The notes below the pieces were generated by a model that saw only the letters and a list, made by a program, of their open reading frames with translations, did not search any database and was not told the origin of the DNA. DNA of 64,000 bases from an uncultured Pelagibacteraceae bacterium (GTDB lineage: Bacteria > Pseudomonadota > Alphaproteobacteria > Pelagibacterales > Pelagibacteraceae). The translations under genes and the position numbers were made by a program. The stretch is taken from the NCBI GenBank assembly GCA_902622545.1, contig CACNQD010000001.1:62001-126000 (forward strand), written 5' to 3'. Of this stretch, positions 33,676-44,377 are shown in pieces; positions within the stretch are counted from its first letter, which is position 1; each line of letters starts with the position of its first letter.

Positions 33676-34659
33676 ATGAAATTCCTAGATCAAGTAAAGA
33701 TATTTGTTAAAGCTGGTAACGGTGGCTCAGGATCACCAAGCTTTAGACGTGAAAAATTTATAGAGTTCGGAGGTCCAGATGGAGGTGATGGGGGCAAGGG
33801 TGGTTCTGTGATATTAAAATCAGAGAGAAATTTAAATACTTTAATCGATTATAGATATCAACAACATTTCAAAGCCAAAAGGGGTGGTGATGGTAAAGGA
33901 AAAAATCAAACAGGGAGAGGTGGAAAAGATTTATTCTTATCTGTCCCTATAGGAACTCAAATTTTTGAAGAAGATAACAAAACTTTACTTTTTGATTTCA
34001 AAAAAGAAAAAGATAAGTTTACTGTTGCTGTAGGAGGTCGAGGTGGTTTTGGAAATACCAGATTTAAGTCATCTACAAATAGAGCTCCGAGAAAATTTAC
34101 AAAAGGTACAAAAGGCGAGGAATTCTGGATTTGGTTACAACTTAAAACGATTGCTGATATTGGAATAATAGGTTTACCAAATGCAGGTAAATCAAGTTTA
34201 CTTGCTTCAATAACTTCTGCAAATCCCAAAATTGCTAATTATAAGTTTACAACTATAAATCCTAATCTAGGTGTTGCAATGTATGATAATAAAGAGATTA
34301 CATTAGCAGATATACCAGGATTAATTGAAGGAGCGCACGCTGGCGTCGGTTTAGGTATAAAGTTTTTAAAACATGTAGAAAGATGTAAAACACTATTACA
34401 CTTAATTGATGTTTCTGAGGAAGATTTGGTTAATTCTTATAAACAAATTAGAAAAGAACTAGGTGAGTATAGTAAAGAATTATTAAAAAAAAAAGAAATT
34501 ATAGTGTTAAATAAAGTCGATTTATTATCACAAAAAGAGCTCAAAAATAAAAAGATGAAATTTGAGGAAAAATTAAATAAAAAAGTTAGTCAATTATCTA
34601 CTTTTGACAAAAAATTAATATCAAATTTAAAAATAAAGTTGCTTAAAAATGTATCTTGA
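33676..34659 (+). CDS. obgE: GTPase Obg/CgtA
   Basis: 327 residues. The glycine-rich Obg fold comes first (GGNGGSGSPSFRREKF-like opening, GGDGGKGG repeats, up to about residue 155), then the GTPase domain with G1 GLPNAGKSSLL, G3 DIPGLIEGAHAGVGLG and G4 NKVD. It acts in late 50S subunit assembly and stringent-response signalling. The C-terminal OCT domain of longer Obg proteins is absent, as usual in alphaproteobacteria. It overlaps proB by 11 bp. Confidence 0.96.
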   Translation: MKFLDQVKIFVKAGNGGSGSPSFRREKFIEFGGPDGGDGGKGGSVILKSERNLNTLIDYRYQQHFKAKRGGDGKGKNQTGRGGKDLFLSVPIGTQIFEEDNKTLLFDFKKEKDKFTVAVGGRGGFGNTRFKSSTNRAPRKFTKGTKGEEFWIWLQLKTIADIGIIGLPNAGKSSLLASITSANPKIANYKFTTINPNLGVAMYDNKEITLADIPGLIEGAHAGVGLGIKFLKHVERCKTLLHLIDVSEEDLVNSYKQIRKELGEYSKELLKKKEIIVLNKVDLLSQKELKNKKMKFEEKLNKKVSQLSTFDKKLISNLKIKLLKNVS

Positions 34660-35755
34660 AAATTCCAAAACTATCATTGTTAAAATAGGATCGTCATTAA
34701 TTATTAATGACAAAAAAATTATCAGAAAAAAATGGCTATTGGAGTTCGCAAAAGATATTAAAGCTTTAAGAAAAAAAAATAAGAATATTATTATAGTAAG
34801 CTCAGGTGCAATTGCTCTTGGTTGTAAGAAATTAAATATAACAAAGAAAAAACTTAAAATAGATCAAAGTCAAGCCGTAGCATCTGTAGGACAAATCGAG
34901 TTAATGAATTTATTTAAGGAAATTTTCGCTGTTCAAAAAATCAATATTTCCCAAATATTGCTTACACTAGAAGATACTGAAATAAGAAGGAGGGCTATAA
35001 ATGCTAAAAGGACAATTGAAAATTTATTTAATCTAAATTTTTTACCGATAGTTAATGAAAACGATACTATTGCTACTTCCGAAATAAAATATGGAGATAA
35101 TGATAGACTGGCCTCAAGAGTTGCTCAAATTTCTGATGCAGATTGTCTTGTGTTATTATCAGATGTGGATGGACTTTATACAAAAAATCCAAAAATTCAT
35201 AAAGATGCTAAATTAATAAATAAGATTGAAAAAATAGACCAAAATATAATTAAATTAGCTTCTGGAAAAACTAGTGAGTATGGATCAGGTGGTATGAGAA
35301 CTAAAATTGATGCAGCTAAAATATGTGCTCTCTCAGGATGTAAAATGGCAATAGCAAATGGATTAAAAGAAAGACCTTTGAGTAATATTTTAGATAAAAA
35401 AATATGTACTTGGTTTATTCCTGAAATTTCTAAATTAGATGCTAGAAAAAAGTGGATTGCCAGCACGTTACATGCAAAAGGATATTTAAAGATTGATGAA
35501 GGTGCTGAAAATGCATTACGAAAAGGCAAAAGTTTGCTGGCCGCAGGTGTAAAGAGTGTTGAAGGTTCATTCAAAAAAGGTGATCAAATAAAAATAATTA
35601 GCAAAAATGATAAAGAGCTAGCAATAGGCCTGAGTTCATTTTCATCTGAGGAAATTGACAAAATAAAAGGTCATCAGTCAAATAAAATTGAAGAATTAAT
35701 AGGTTACAAAACAAAAACTGAAGTTGTTCACAAAGATGATATGGTGGAAATCTAG
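34649..35755 (+). CDS. proB: Glutamate 5-kinase
   Basis: 368 residues, full length with both domains: an amino-acid-kinase domain (VKIGSSLI, VSSGAIALG, NENDTIATSEIKYGDNDRLASRVA, GGMRTKIDAAK) and a C-terminal PUA domain from about residue 280. It phosphorylates glutamate as the first step to proline and is normally feedback-inhibited by proline. The N-terminus overlaps obgE by 11 bp, and proA starts one base after its stop codon. Confidence 0.95.
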   Translation: MYLENSKTIIVKIGSSLIINDKKIIRKKWLLEFAKDIKALRKKNKNIIIVSSGAIALGCKKLNITKKKLKIDQSQAVASVGQIELMNLFKEIFAVQKINISQILLTLEDTEIRRRAINAKRTIENLFNLNFLPIVNENDTIATSEIKYGDNDRLASRVAQISDADCLVLLSDVDGLYTKNPKIHKDAKLINKIEKIDQNIIKLASGKTSEYGSGGMRTKIDAAKICALSGCKMAIANGLKERPLSNILDKKICTWFIPEISKLDARKKWIASTLHAKGYLKIDEGAENALRKGKSLLAAGVKSVEGSFKKGDQIKIISKNDKELAIGLSSFSSEEIDKIKGHQSNKIEELIGYKTKTEVVHKDDMVEI

Positions 35756-35756
35756 A

Positions 35757-37007
35757 ATGAAAAAATATTTACAAAAATTAGGCCAAAATTCTGTTAAAGC
35801 AAGTTTAGAAAAAGTGGATACAAACACAAAAAATAAGGTTTTATTGAAATTTAGTGATTTAATAAAAAAAAATTTAAATAAAATACTTAAACAAAACAAA
35901 AAAGATATTAAGTATGCCAAAATAAAAAATATTGATAAAAATTTAGTTGCAAGACTCGAATTAGATAAATTAAAGCTTAGTTCGATAACTAAAACGATAA
36001 TTGAAATAACTAAATTAAGGGACCCAATTGGGGTTATTTTAGATAAATGGAAAAGGCCAAACGGTCTAAAAATTAAAAAAATATCTATTCCAATTGGTGT
36101 CATTGGCGTGATTTATGAGAGTAGACCTAATGTAACTGTAGATCTATCTTGTCTTTGTTTTAAATCAGGTAATTCAGTGATCCTCAAGGGTGGTTCAGAA
36201 GCTTTTTTTACTAATAAAATATTTGTAAAACTATTTAGAAAATCTCTCAAGGCTAATAAAGTGAATATGAATTATGTTCAATTTATTGAAAGAAAAGATA
36301 GAAAAGTTGTTAGCTCCCTTCTAAAAGATATGAGAAATTATATTGATGTTATGATTCCTAGAGGAGGCAAAAACCTTGTTAAGAAAGTCAAAGAACTATG
36401 TAATGTTCCAGTAATAGGTCACTTAGAAGGTATTTGTCACACATTTATAGATAAAAAAGTAAATACAAAAATGGCAAGAAATGTTGTTTTAAACGCAAAA
36501 ATGAGAAATGTTAGCATATGTGGAGCTACTGAAACTTTATTAATTCATAAAGATTGTCCAAAAAAAGAAATTAATTTGATACTTAACGAATTAAAAAATA
36601 ATAATTGTTTAATATACGCTGATAATAAAGTCAGAAAAATTTTTAGTGGTAAACTTAAAAAAGCAACTAATAAAGACTGGCGTAAAGAATATCTTGATTC
36701 AAAAATCTCTGTTAAAATTGTTAAAAATGTTAATGAAGCAGTTCAACACATCAATAAATTCGGTACCATGCATACCGACTCTATTATTACGAATAACTCT
36801 GTAAATGCTAATTATTTTGTAAGAAATGTAAAAAGTTCTATAGTTATGCATAATACATCAACTCAATTTGCTGATGGAGGAGAACTAGGCTTTGGTGGAG
36901 AAGTTGGAATATCTACAAACAAATTACCACCAAGAGGTCCTGTAGGGCTAAATCAATTAGTATCATTTAAATACCACGTAGCTGGAAATGGCCAAATCAG
37001 AAAATAA
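35757..37007 (+). CDS. proA: Glutamate-5-semialdehyde dehydrogenase (gamma-glutamyl phosphate reductase)
   Basis: 416 residues from the ATG at 35757; an earlier in-frame ATG lies inside proB and adds only poorly conserved residues. The aldehyde-dehydrogenase fold keeps catalytic Cys255 in NVSICGATETLL, with SRPNVTVDL, DVMIPRGGKNLV and FGGEVGISTNKLPPRGPVGL. It reduces gamma-glutamyl phosphate to the semialdehyde that cyclises towards proline. It overlaps nadD by 20 bp, so the two are probably coupled. Confidence 0.95.
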   Translation: MKKYLQKLGQNSVKASLEKVDTNTKNKVLLKFSDLIKKNLNKILKQNKKDIKYAKIKNIDKNLVARLELDKLKLSSITKTIIEITKLRDPIGVILDKWKRPNGLKIKKISIPIGVIGVIYESRPNVTVDLSCLCFKSGNSVILKGGSEAFFTNKIFVKLFRKSLKANKVNMNYVQFIERKDRKVVSSLLKDMRNYIDVMIPRGGKNLVKKVKELCNVPVIGHLEGICHTFIDKKVNTKMARNVVLNAKMRNVSICGATETLLIHKDCPKKEINLILNELKNNNCLIYADNKVRKIFSGKLKKATNKDWRKEYLDSKISVKIVKNVNEAVQHINKFGTMHTDSIITNNSVNANYFVRNVKSSIVMHNTSTQFADGGELGFGGEVGISTNKLPPRGPVGLNQLVSFKYHVAGNGQIRK

Positions 37008-37524
37008 ACTCATTGAAAAAATAGGTATACTAGGAGGCACATTCGATCCACCTCATAAAGGACATTTGAAAATTTCTCAAATTGCAAAAAAAAAGTTTGA
37101 TTTAAAAGTGATAATTTGGGCTATAACAAAAAAAAATCCATTTAAAAAAAAAAGTTATTTTGATTTAAACAAAAGAATTAAACTTTCAAGAAGTTTAACA
37201 AAGAAACAAAATTATATTAAAGTTGTTTTTTTAGAAAAAAAAATTAATTCAAACAAGACAATTAATTTAATAAAGTATTTTAAAAGTAAAAATAAAAAAA
37301 AAGAGATACATTTTATATTAGGTGCAGATAATTTATTAAATTTTCACAAATGGGACAATTGGAAAAAAATACCAAAAATTTCTAAAATCGTAGTTTTTGA
37401 TAGAAATGGTTTTAAGGCAAAAGCTAAAAAATCTATCGCATATAAATCAATCAAAAATAAAGGTCTTATTTATGTTGAATTTAAAAAAGTTAACATTTCA
37501 TCTTCTAAAATTAGAAATTTTTGA
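36988..37524 (+). CDS. nadD: Nicotinate-nucleotide adenylyltransferase
   Basis: 178 residues. Nucleotidyltransferase motif GGTFDPPHKGHL (16-27), the substrate segment LGADNLLNFHKWDNW and the closing ISSSKIR (170-176) are present. It joins nicotinate mononucleotide with ATP to make deamido-NAD in the cytoplasm. The protein stops two residues after the ISSSKIR motif, so the usual C-terminal tail with a VxxYI-type strand is missing. The start lies 20 bp inside proA. Confidence 0.9.
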   Translation: MAKSENKLIEKIGILGGTFDPPHKGHLKISQIAKKKFDLKVIIWAITKKNPFKKKSYFDLNKRIKLSRSLTKKQNYIKVVFLEKKINSNKTINLIKYFKSKNKKKEIHFILGADNLLNFHKWDNWKKIPKISKIVVFDRNGFKAKAKKSIAYKSIKNKGLIYVEFKKVNISSSKIRNF

Positions 37525-37539
37525 TATTATTAGTGATTA

Positions 37540-37890
37540 ATGGTCAAAAAAACCAATCTTAAAAAATTAATAATTGAAACATTAGATAACAATAAAGCAC
37601 TGGACATAGTTTCAATTGACTTAAAAGATAAGTCCTCAATTGCGGATCATATGATTATAGCGAGTGGAACTTCTTCAAGACATATTCAGTCATTGTCGGA
37701 ACAGGTATTAGACAAATTTAAAGAAAATGGATTTAGTCAATGTAAAATTGAAGGAAGAGATAGTACAGAATGGAAGCTTGTTGATGGTATCGATATTGTT
37801 GTTCACATTTTTAACCCAGAAAAAAGAAAATTCTATGAGCTTGAGAAAATATGGTCTGAATTAATTCCCAAAGAAAGAGTAATTGTCTAA
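37540..37890 (+). CDS. rsfS: Ribosomal silencing factor RsfS (Iojap family)
   Basis: 116 residues. Family motifs are DIVSIDLKDKSSIADHMIIASGTSSRHI, EGRDSTEWKLVDGIDIVVHIF and FYELEKIWS. It binds L14 on the 50S subunit and prevents subunit joining under starvation. It lies 15 bp after nadD, and the last base of its stop codon is the first base of the ctpA start. The gene rlmH, which follows rsfS in most alphaproteobacteria, is not between them. Confidence 0.94.
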   Translation: MVKKTNLKKLIIETLDNNKALDIVSIDLKDKSSIADHMIIASGTSSRHIQSLSEQVLDKFKENGFSQCKIEGRDSTEWKLVDGIDIVVHIFNPEKRKFYELEKIWSELIPKERVIV

Positions 37891-39026
37891 TGAATAATAA
37901 AAGAATATTTACTCTTATCATTTTTTTTATTTTGTATTTTGGAAAAGTTAGTGCTCAAGAAGAAACAGTTTATGACAAAATAGATCTTTTTGGAGAGGTT
38001 TTAGACAAGATAAATAAGGAATATGTAGAAGAAGTAGATCAATCAGACACTATGGATGCTGCAATTAACGGTGTTTTACAATCGTTGGATCCTTATTCAT
38101 CGTATATGTCTCCAAAAAATTTGGAAGAAATGCAAACTGAAACTAAAGGTGAATTTGGGGGTTTGGGCATAGAAGTTGGTATGGAAGCAGGTGTTGTGAA
38201 AGTTATATCACCTCTCGATAATTCACCTGCTGAAAGAGAAGGTGTTAAGGCTGGAGACTACATTGTCAAAATAAATGATACACAAGTTCAAGGAAAAACA
38301 TTAAATGAAGCAGTCGAATTAATGAGAGGGCCTGTTGGATCAACTTTAGAAATTACTGTTAGAAGAGTTGGATTAAGAAAATCATTAGTTTTTAATATAA
38401 CCAGAGAGATTATTCAGGTTGCATCTGTTAAATCTGAGGTGCTTGATGAAAAAATTGGATATATCCGTCTCACATCATTTAATGAAAATAGTGACGATCA
38501 AATTAAAAAGAAGATTAGAGAATTTAAAAAAAATAAAAAGATAGAGGGCTATATTTTAGATTTGAGAAATAATCCAGGTGGATTACTAGGCCAAGCAATT
38601 AAGATATCAGATTTTTTTTTGGATGATGGTGAAATAGTATCGACCAAAGGAAGAAAAAAAAATGAGAATCAAAAATGGTTTGCTAGAGAAGGTGACATTA
38701 TTAATGGTAAAGCTCTTATAGTTTTAATTAATAAAGGTTCTGCCTCAGCATCAGAGATAGTTGCAGGAGCTTTAAAAGATCACAAAAGAGCAGTGTTGGT
38801 TGGTGAAAAAAGTTATGGAAAAGGGTCGGTACAGTCTATTATACCTTTAAAAAATCGAGGCGCAATTAGGTTAACTATTTCAAAGTATTATTTACCATCA
38901 GGAAAATCAATTTCTGAAGTTGGTGTAACACCAGATATTACTGTGGAGGAAGAGTCTGATGATTTTAGAATTCTTTCAGAAAACGATAACCAACTTAAAT
39001 TCGCTAGAAAATTATTCACTGGATAA
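37890..39026 (+). CDS. ctpA: Carboxyl-terminal processing protease (S41 family)
   Basis: 378 residues with an N-terminal signal sequence (cleavage expected near residue 22), so it acts in the periplasm. A PDZ domain spans about 85-165 (GLGIEVGMEAGVVKVISPLDNSPAEREGVKAGD region), and the S41 catalytic core has Ser286 in NKGSASASEIVAGAL and Lys311 in KSYGKGSVQS, the Ser-Lys dyad. Such proteases trim or degrade envelope proteins and, in several bacteria, control peptidoglycan hydrolases. rppH follows after 4 bp. Confidence 0.94.
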   Translation: MNNKRIFTLIIFFILYFGKVSAQEETVYDKIDLFGEVLDKINKEYVEEVDQSDTMDAAINGVLQSLDPYSSYMSPKNLEEMQTETKGEFGGLGIEVGMEAGVVKVISPLDNSPAEREGVKAGDYIVKINDTQVQGKTLNEAVELMRGPVGSTLEITVRRVGLRKSLVFNITREIIQVASVKSEVLDEKIGYIRLTSFNENSDDQIKKKIREFKKNKKIEGYILDLRNNPGGLLGQAIKISDFFLDDGEIVSTKGRKKNENQKWFAREGDIINGKALIVLINKGSASASEIVAGALKDHKRAVLVGEKSYGKGSVQSIIPLKNRGAIRLTISKYYLPSGKSISEVGVTPDITVEEESDDFRILSENDNQLKFARKLFTG

Positions 39027-39030
39027 TTTA

Positions 39031-39510
39031 ATGCAGGAAAAGTTTAAAAATTTACCTTTAAGAATAGGTGTAGGTATTATTCTTTTAAATAAAGATAATA
39101 AGGTTTTTGTAGCTAAAAGATTAGATAACCCTCACAATTACTGGCAAATGCCTCAGGGTGGTGTAGATGGAAATGAAAAATTTTTAGATGCAGCACTTAG
39201 AGAACTTGAGGAAGAGACAGGTGTAAAAAATGTAGATTTAATAAAAGAGATTGAAGGTTATCAAACGTATTTTTTACCTAAAAATCTTCTTGGGATAATA
39301 TGGAGAGGTAAATACAAAGGACAAAAGCAAAAATGGTTTTGTATGAGATTTAAAGGTGAAGATACAGAGATCAATATTAAAACGAAAAAACCAGAGTTTT
39401 CGGAGTGGAGATGGATTGACTTAGATGAAATTACTAAATGGGTTGTTGACTTTAAAACTGATGTGTACAAAAATTTAAAAACCGAAGTTAAAAAAATTAT
39501 TTTTAATTAG
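39031..39510 (+). CDS. rppH: RNA pyrophosphohydrolase (Nudix)
   Basis: 159 residues from the ATG at 39031, right after the ctpA stop codon; the longer open frame begins inside ctpA. The Nudix box starts at GGVDGNEKF and ends REL-EEETGV (43-65), preceded by NYWQMPQ, the hallmark of RppH/NudH. It removes pyrophosphate from 5'-triphosphate RNA to start mRNA decay; an alternative described use is diadenosine polyphosphate hydrolysis. It converges with atpC, overlapping by 8 bp. Confidence 0.93.
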   Translation: MQEKFKNLPLRIGVGIILLNKDNKVFVAKRLDNPHNYWQMPQGGVDGNEKFLDAALRELEEETGVKNVDLIKEIEGYQTYFLPKNLLGIIWRGKYKGQKQKWFCMRFKGEDTEINIKTKKPEFSEWRWIDLDEITKWVVDFKTDVYKNLKTEVKKIIFN

Positions 39511-39898
39511 ACTTTATAGAATTTAAAACCTCAATTTTCTGATCTAATATATATCGTTCATCATCTTTAATATTTTCTTTTTTTAAACCTTCCTCCGCAT
39601 CCTTCACAATTTTATCCACTTTATTTTTATCCATTTCTTTTAAGTCAAAAATATTACTTGTTAGTATAGACAAAGTATTATCTTTAAATTCGACAATTCC
39701 ATCATCTACATAATAATTTAAAGTTTCATTTTTAGATCTTACGTCAATAATTCCTGGTTTTAAGAAAGAAATTAAAGGAATATGATCTTTTAATATACCC
39801 ATATATCCTTCAATAGCCGGGATAACTACTTCCTCAATATCACTTTTTGTTAAAAAAGATTTTTCTGGACTTATGATTTCCAAATTAAATTGGTCCAT
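39503..39898 (-). CDS. atpC: ATP synthase F1 subunit epsilon
   Basis: 131 residues. N-terminal beta domain (FNLEIISPEKSFLTKSDIEEVVIPAIEGYMGILKDHIPLIS region) followed by a short helical C-terminus. It forms part of the central stalk. It is the last gene of atpHAGDC, one base apart from atpD. The helical tail is present though short, so any epsilon-type inhibition would be shared with the separate zeta subunit encoded at 3320-3628. Confidence 0.95.
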   Translation of the reverse strand: MDQFNLEIISPEKSFLTKSDIEEVVIPAIEGYMGILKDHIPLISFLKPGIIDVRSKNETLNYYVDDGIVEFKDNTLSILTSNIFDLKEMDKNKVDKIVKDAEEGLKKENIKDDERYILDQKIEVLNSIKSN

Positions 39899-42192
<2,294 letters not shown>

Positions 42193-42200
<8 letters not shown>

Positions 42201-43731
42201 TTTTAAACTTTTCTTTTAAATCGTTTATCAGAGATGCTAAATTTTTTTCTATATCTTCATCAAGCTTTCCAGAGCTGGAAATACTTTCAATGATCTCAGG
42301 TTTTTCAGATTTACATTTTTCCAAAAGTTTGTTTTCGAAATCTTCGATATTTTTTAAATCTATATCATCAAGGTATCCTCTAACACCTGCAAATATAGTT
42401 AAAACTTGCTCTGCAACAGTCATTGGTGAATATTGTTTTTGCTTTAATAATTCTGTTAATTTTGATCCTCTATTTAATAATTTTTGAGTTGAGGCATCTA
42501 AATCAGAACCAAATTGAGCAAATGCTGCCATTTCTCTGTATTGGGCCAACTCTAATTTAATTGAACCTGCAACTTTTTTCATTGCTTTAGTTTGAGCGGC
42601 TGATCCAACTCGCGAAACAGACAGACCAACATTAACCGCTGGTCTAATACCTTGATTAAACAATTCTGTTTCTAAAAAAATTTGCCCGTCTGTAATAGAA
42701 ATTACATTAGTTGGAATATATGCAGAAACATCCCCCGCTTGTGTCTCTATAACAGGTAATGCTGTTAATGAGCCTCCACCATTTGCGTCACTTAATTTCG
42801 CTGCTCTCTCTAGAAGTCTGCTGTGTAAATAAAAGACATCACCTGGATAAGCTTCTCTACCTGGAGGTCTTCTAAGTAATAGAGACATCTGACGGTAGGC
42901 TACTGCTTGTTTTGATAAGTCATCATAAATAATGAGTGCATGCATTCCATTATCTCTAAAATATTCTCCCATAGCACAACCAGTATAAGGTGCTAAGAAT
43001 TGTAAAGGAGCAGAATCTGAAGCTGTTGCCGAAACTATAGTCGTATAATCCATAGCTCCTGCATCCTCTAATGTCTTTACAATTTGTGCAACCGTAGATC
43101 TTTTTTGGCCTATAGCAACATAAATACAATAAAGTTTTTTGCTTTCATCTTCTGATTCATTAATTTTTTTTTGATTAATAATTGTGTCGATTGCGACTGC
43201 AGTTTTTCCAGTTTGTCTATCTCCTATGATTAATTCTCTTTGGCCTCTACCAATTGGAATTAGACTATCTATCGATTTTAAACCAGTTTGCATTGGTTCA
43301 CCTACCGATTGTCTCGGTATAATACCTGGTGCTTTTACTTCCACTCTTCTTCTTTCTAGATTTTTTTCGAGATTAGCTTTACCATCTATTGGGTTTCCTA
43401 ACCCATCAACTACTCTTCCTAATAATTGTTTGCCAACTGGAACATCAACAATTGATCCAGTTCTTTTTACTGTATCTCCTTCTTTAATAGCTCTGTCATC
43501 ACCAAAAATAACTACGCCAACGTTATCACTTTCAAGGTTTAAAGCCATTCCCTTTGAACCATCAGAGAATTCAACCATCTCTCCAGCTTGAACATTATCC
43601 AGACCATATATTCTAGCTATGCCGTCACCAACAGATAAAACTTGTCCAATTTCAGTAACCTCAGACTTGTCTCCAAATTTTTTGATTTGTTCTTTTAATA
43701 TTTTTGTTACTTCTGAAGGATTTATATCCAT
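42193..43731 (-). CDS. atpA: ATP synthase F1 subunit alpha
   Basis: 512 residues. Nucleotide-binding P-loop [15 protein letters not shown], the [14 protein letters not shown] segment, and the arginine-finger region [17 protein letters not shown] identify the regulatory alpha subunit. It alternates with beta in the F1 hexamer. The gene starts one base after atpH and overlaps atpG at its 3' end. Long open frames on the opposite strand are codon-bias shadows. Confidence 0.98.
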
Positions 43732-44262
43732 TTATACCTCAATCATCTTTGATTTAATTTGTTTAAGTTTATTTTTCATAGAATTATCAATCATAATACT
43801 TCCAACTTGAATTATTAATCCTGAAATAAGATCTTTGTCTACTTTGTAATCTAAATTAATTTTTGATCCAAACTTAGCGAACAGATCTTTTTTGATTTTT
43901 TCTACCTCATCATCTTTAAGTTCTTTGGCAGATATTAATTTTGCATCCACTTCACCTCGTTTAAATGAACAATATGAAACAAAATCCTTTAAAATTTTAT
44001 CTAAATAAAAGAGTCTGCGCTTGCTCACCAAAAAATTTAAGAATTTATTTAATATTGGGTTAAAGTTAAATTTCTTTGAAAGATCATTTAGCATTTCAAC
44101 ATGATCTTTTTGTTTAAAAAGAGGGTTTTTGATAAAAGCATTAAATTCTTTTATTGTTTCCAAAGCTTTTAAAATTGATTTTGATTGGTGTTCGATTTCA
44201 TCCGTAACATTAGACTCAATGGATAATTCATACAAAGCTTTTGAGTAACTGTTAAAGGACAT
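43732..44262 (-). CDS. atpH: ATP synthase F1 subunit delta
   Basis: 176 residues, with the F1-binding N-terminal helices (YSKALYELSIESN) and the conserved C-terminal DLISGLIIQVGSIMIDNSMKNKLKQIK. It links F1 to the peripheral stalk. It is the first gene of the F1 operon; F0 genes (atpB, atpE, atpF) are not here, the split layout normal for alphaproteobacteria. A promoter-like sequence lies 52 bp upstream. Confidence 0.94.
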   Translation of the reverse strand: MSFNSYSKALYELSIESNVTDEIEHQSKSILKALETIKEFNAFIKNPLFKQKDHVEMLNDLSKKFNFNPILNKFLNFLVSKRRLFYLDKILKDFVSYCSFKRGEVDAKLISAKELKDDEVEKIKKDLFAKFGSKINLDYKVDKDLISGLIIQVGSIMIDNSMKNKLKQIKSKMIEV

Positions 44263-44313
44263 TTTAAGTGAGTTTTTTCAAGTTAATATAATTAGATCGT
44301 TAAATTTTTGAAC

Positions 44314-44342
44314 TAATTAGCATATAGCCTAGATACGATCAA
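44314..44342 (-). promoter_or_regulatory. atpH: Predicted promoter of the atpHAGDC operon
   Basis: On the minus strand TTGATC (44342-44337) is followed after 17 bp by TAATTA (44319-44314), within the 115-bp gap between priA and atpH. The leader would be about 45 bases. An A/T-only inverted repeat just after the priA stop codon could end upstream transcription, but it is weak. Confidence 0.45.
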
Positions 44343-44377
44343 GCTAGAGGTTAAAAAAAATACATTTTTTTTCTATG

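Noticed and set aside
43184-43591. 135-codon open frame antisense to atpA
   Set aside because: It lies wholly inside a highly conserved gene, has no ribosome site or recognisable domain, and is explained by codon bias on the opposite strand. The same holds for the open frames at 48332-48691, 35696-36103, 35197-35574 and 4438-4737.
44343-44377. Rho-independent terminator after priA
   Set aside because: The only inverted repeat is made of A/T runs without any GC pairs, so it is too weak to call.
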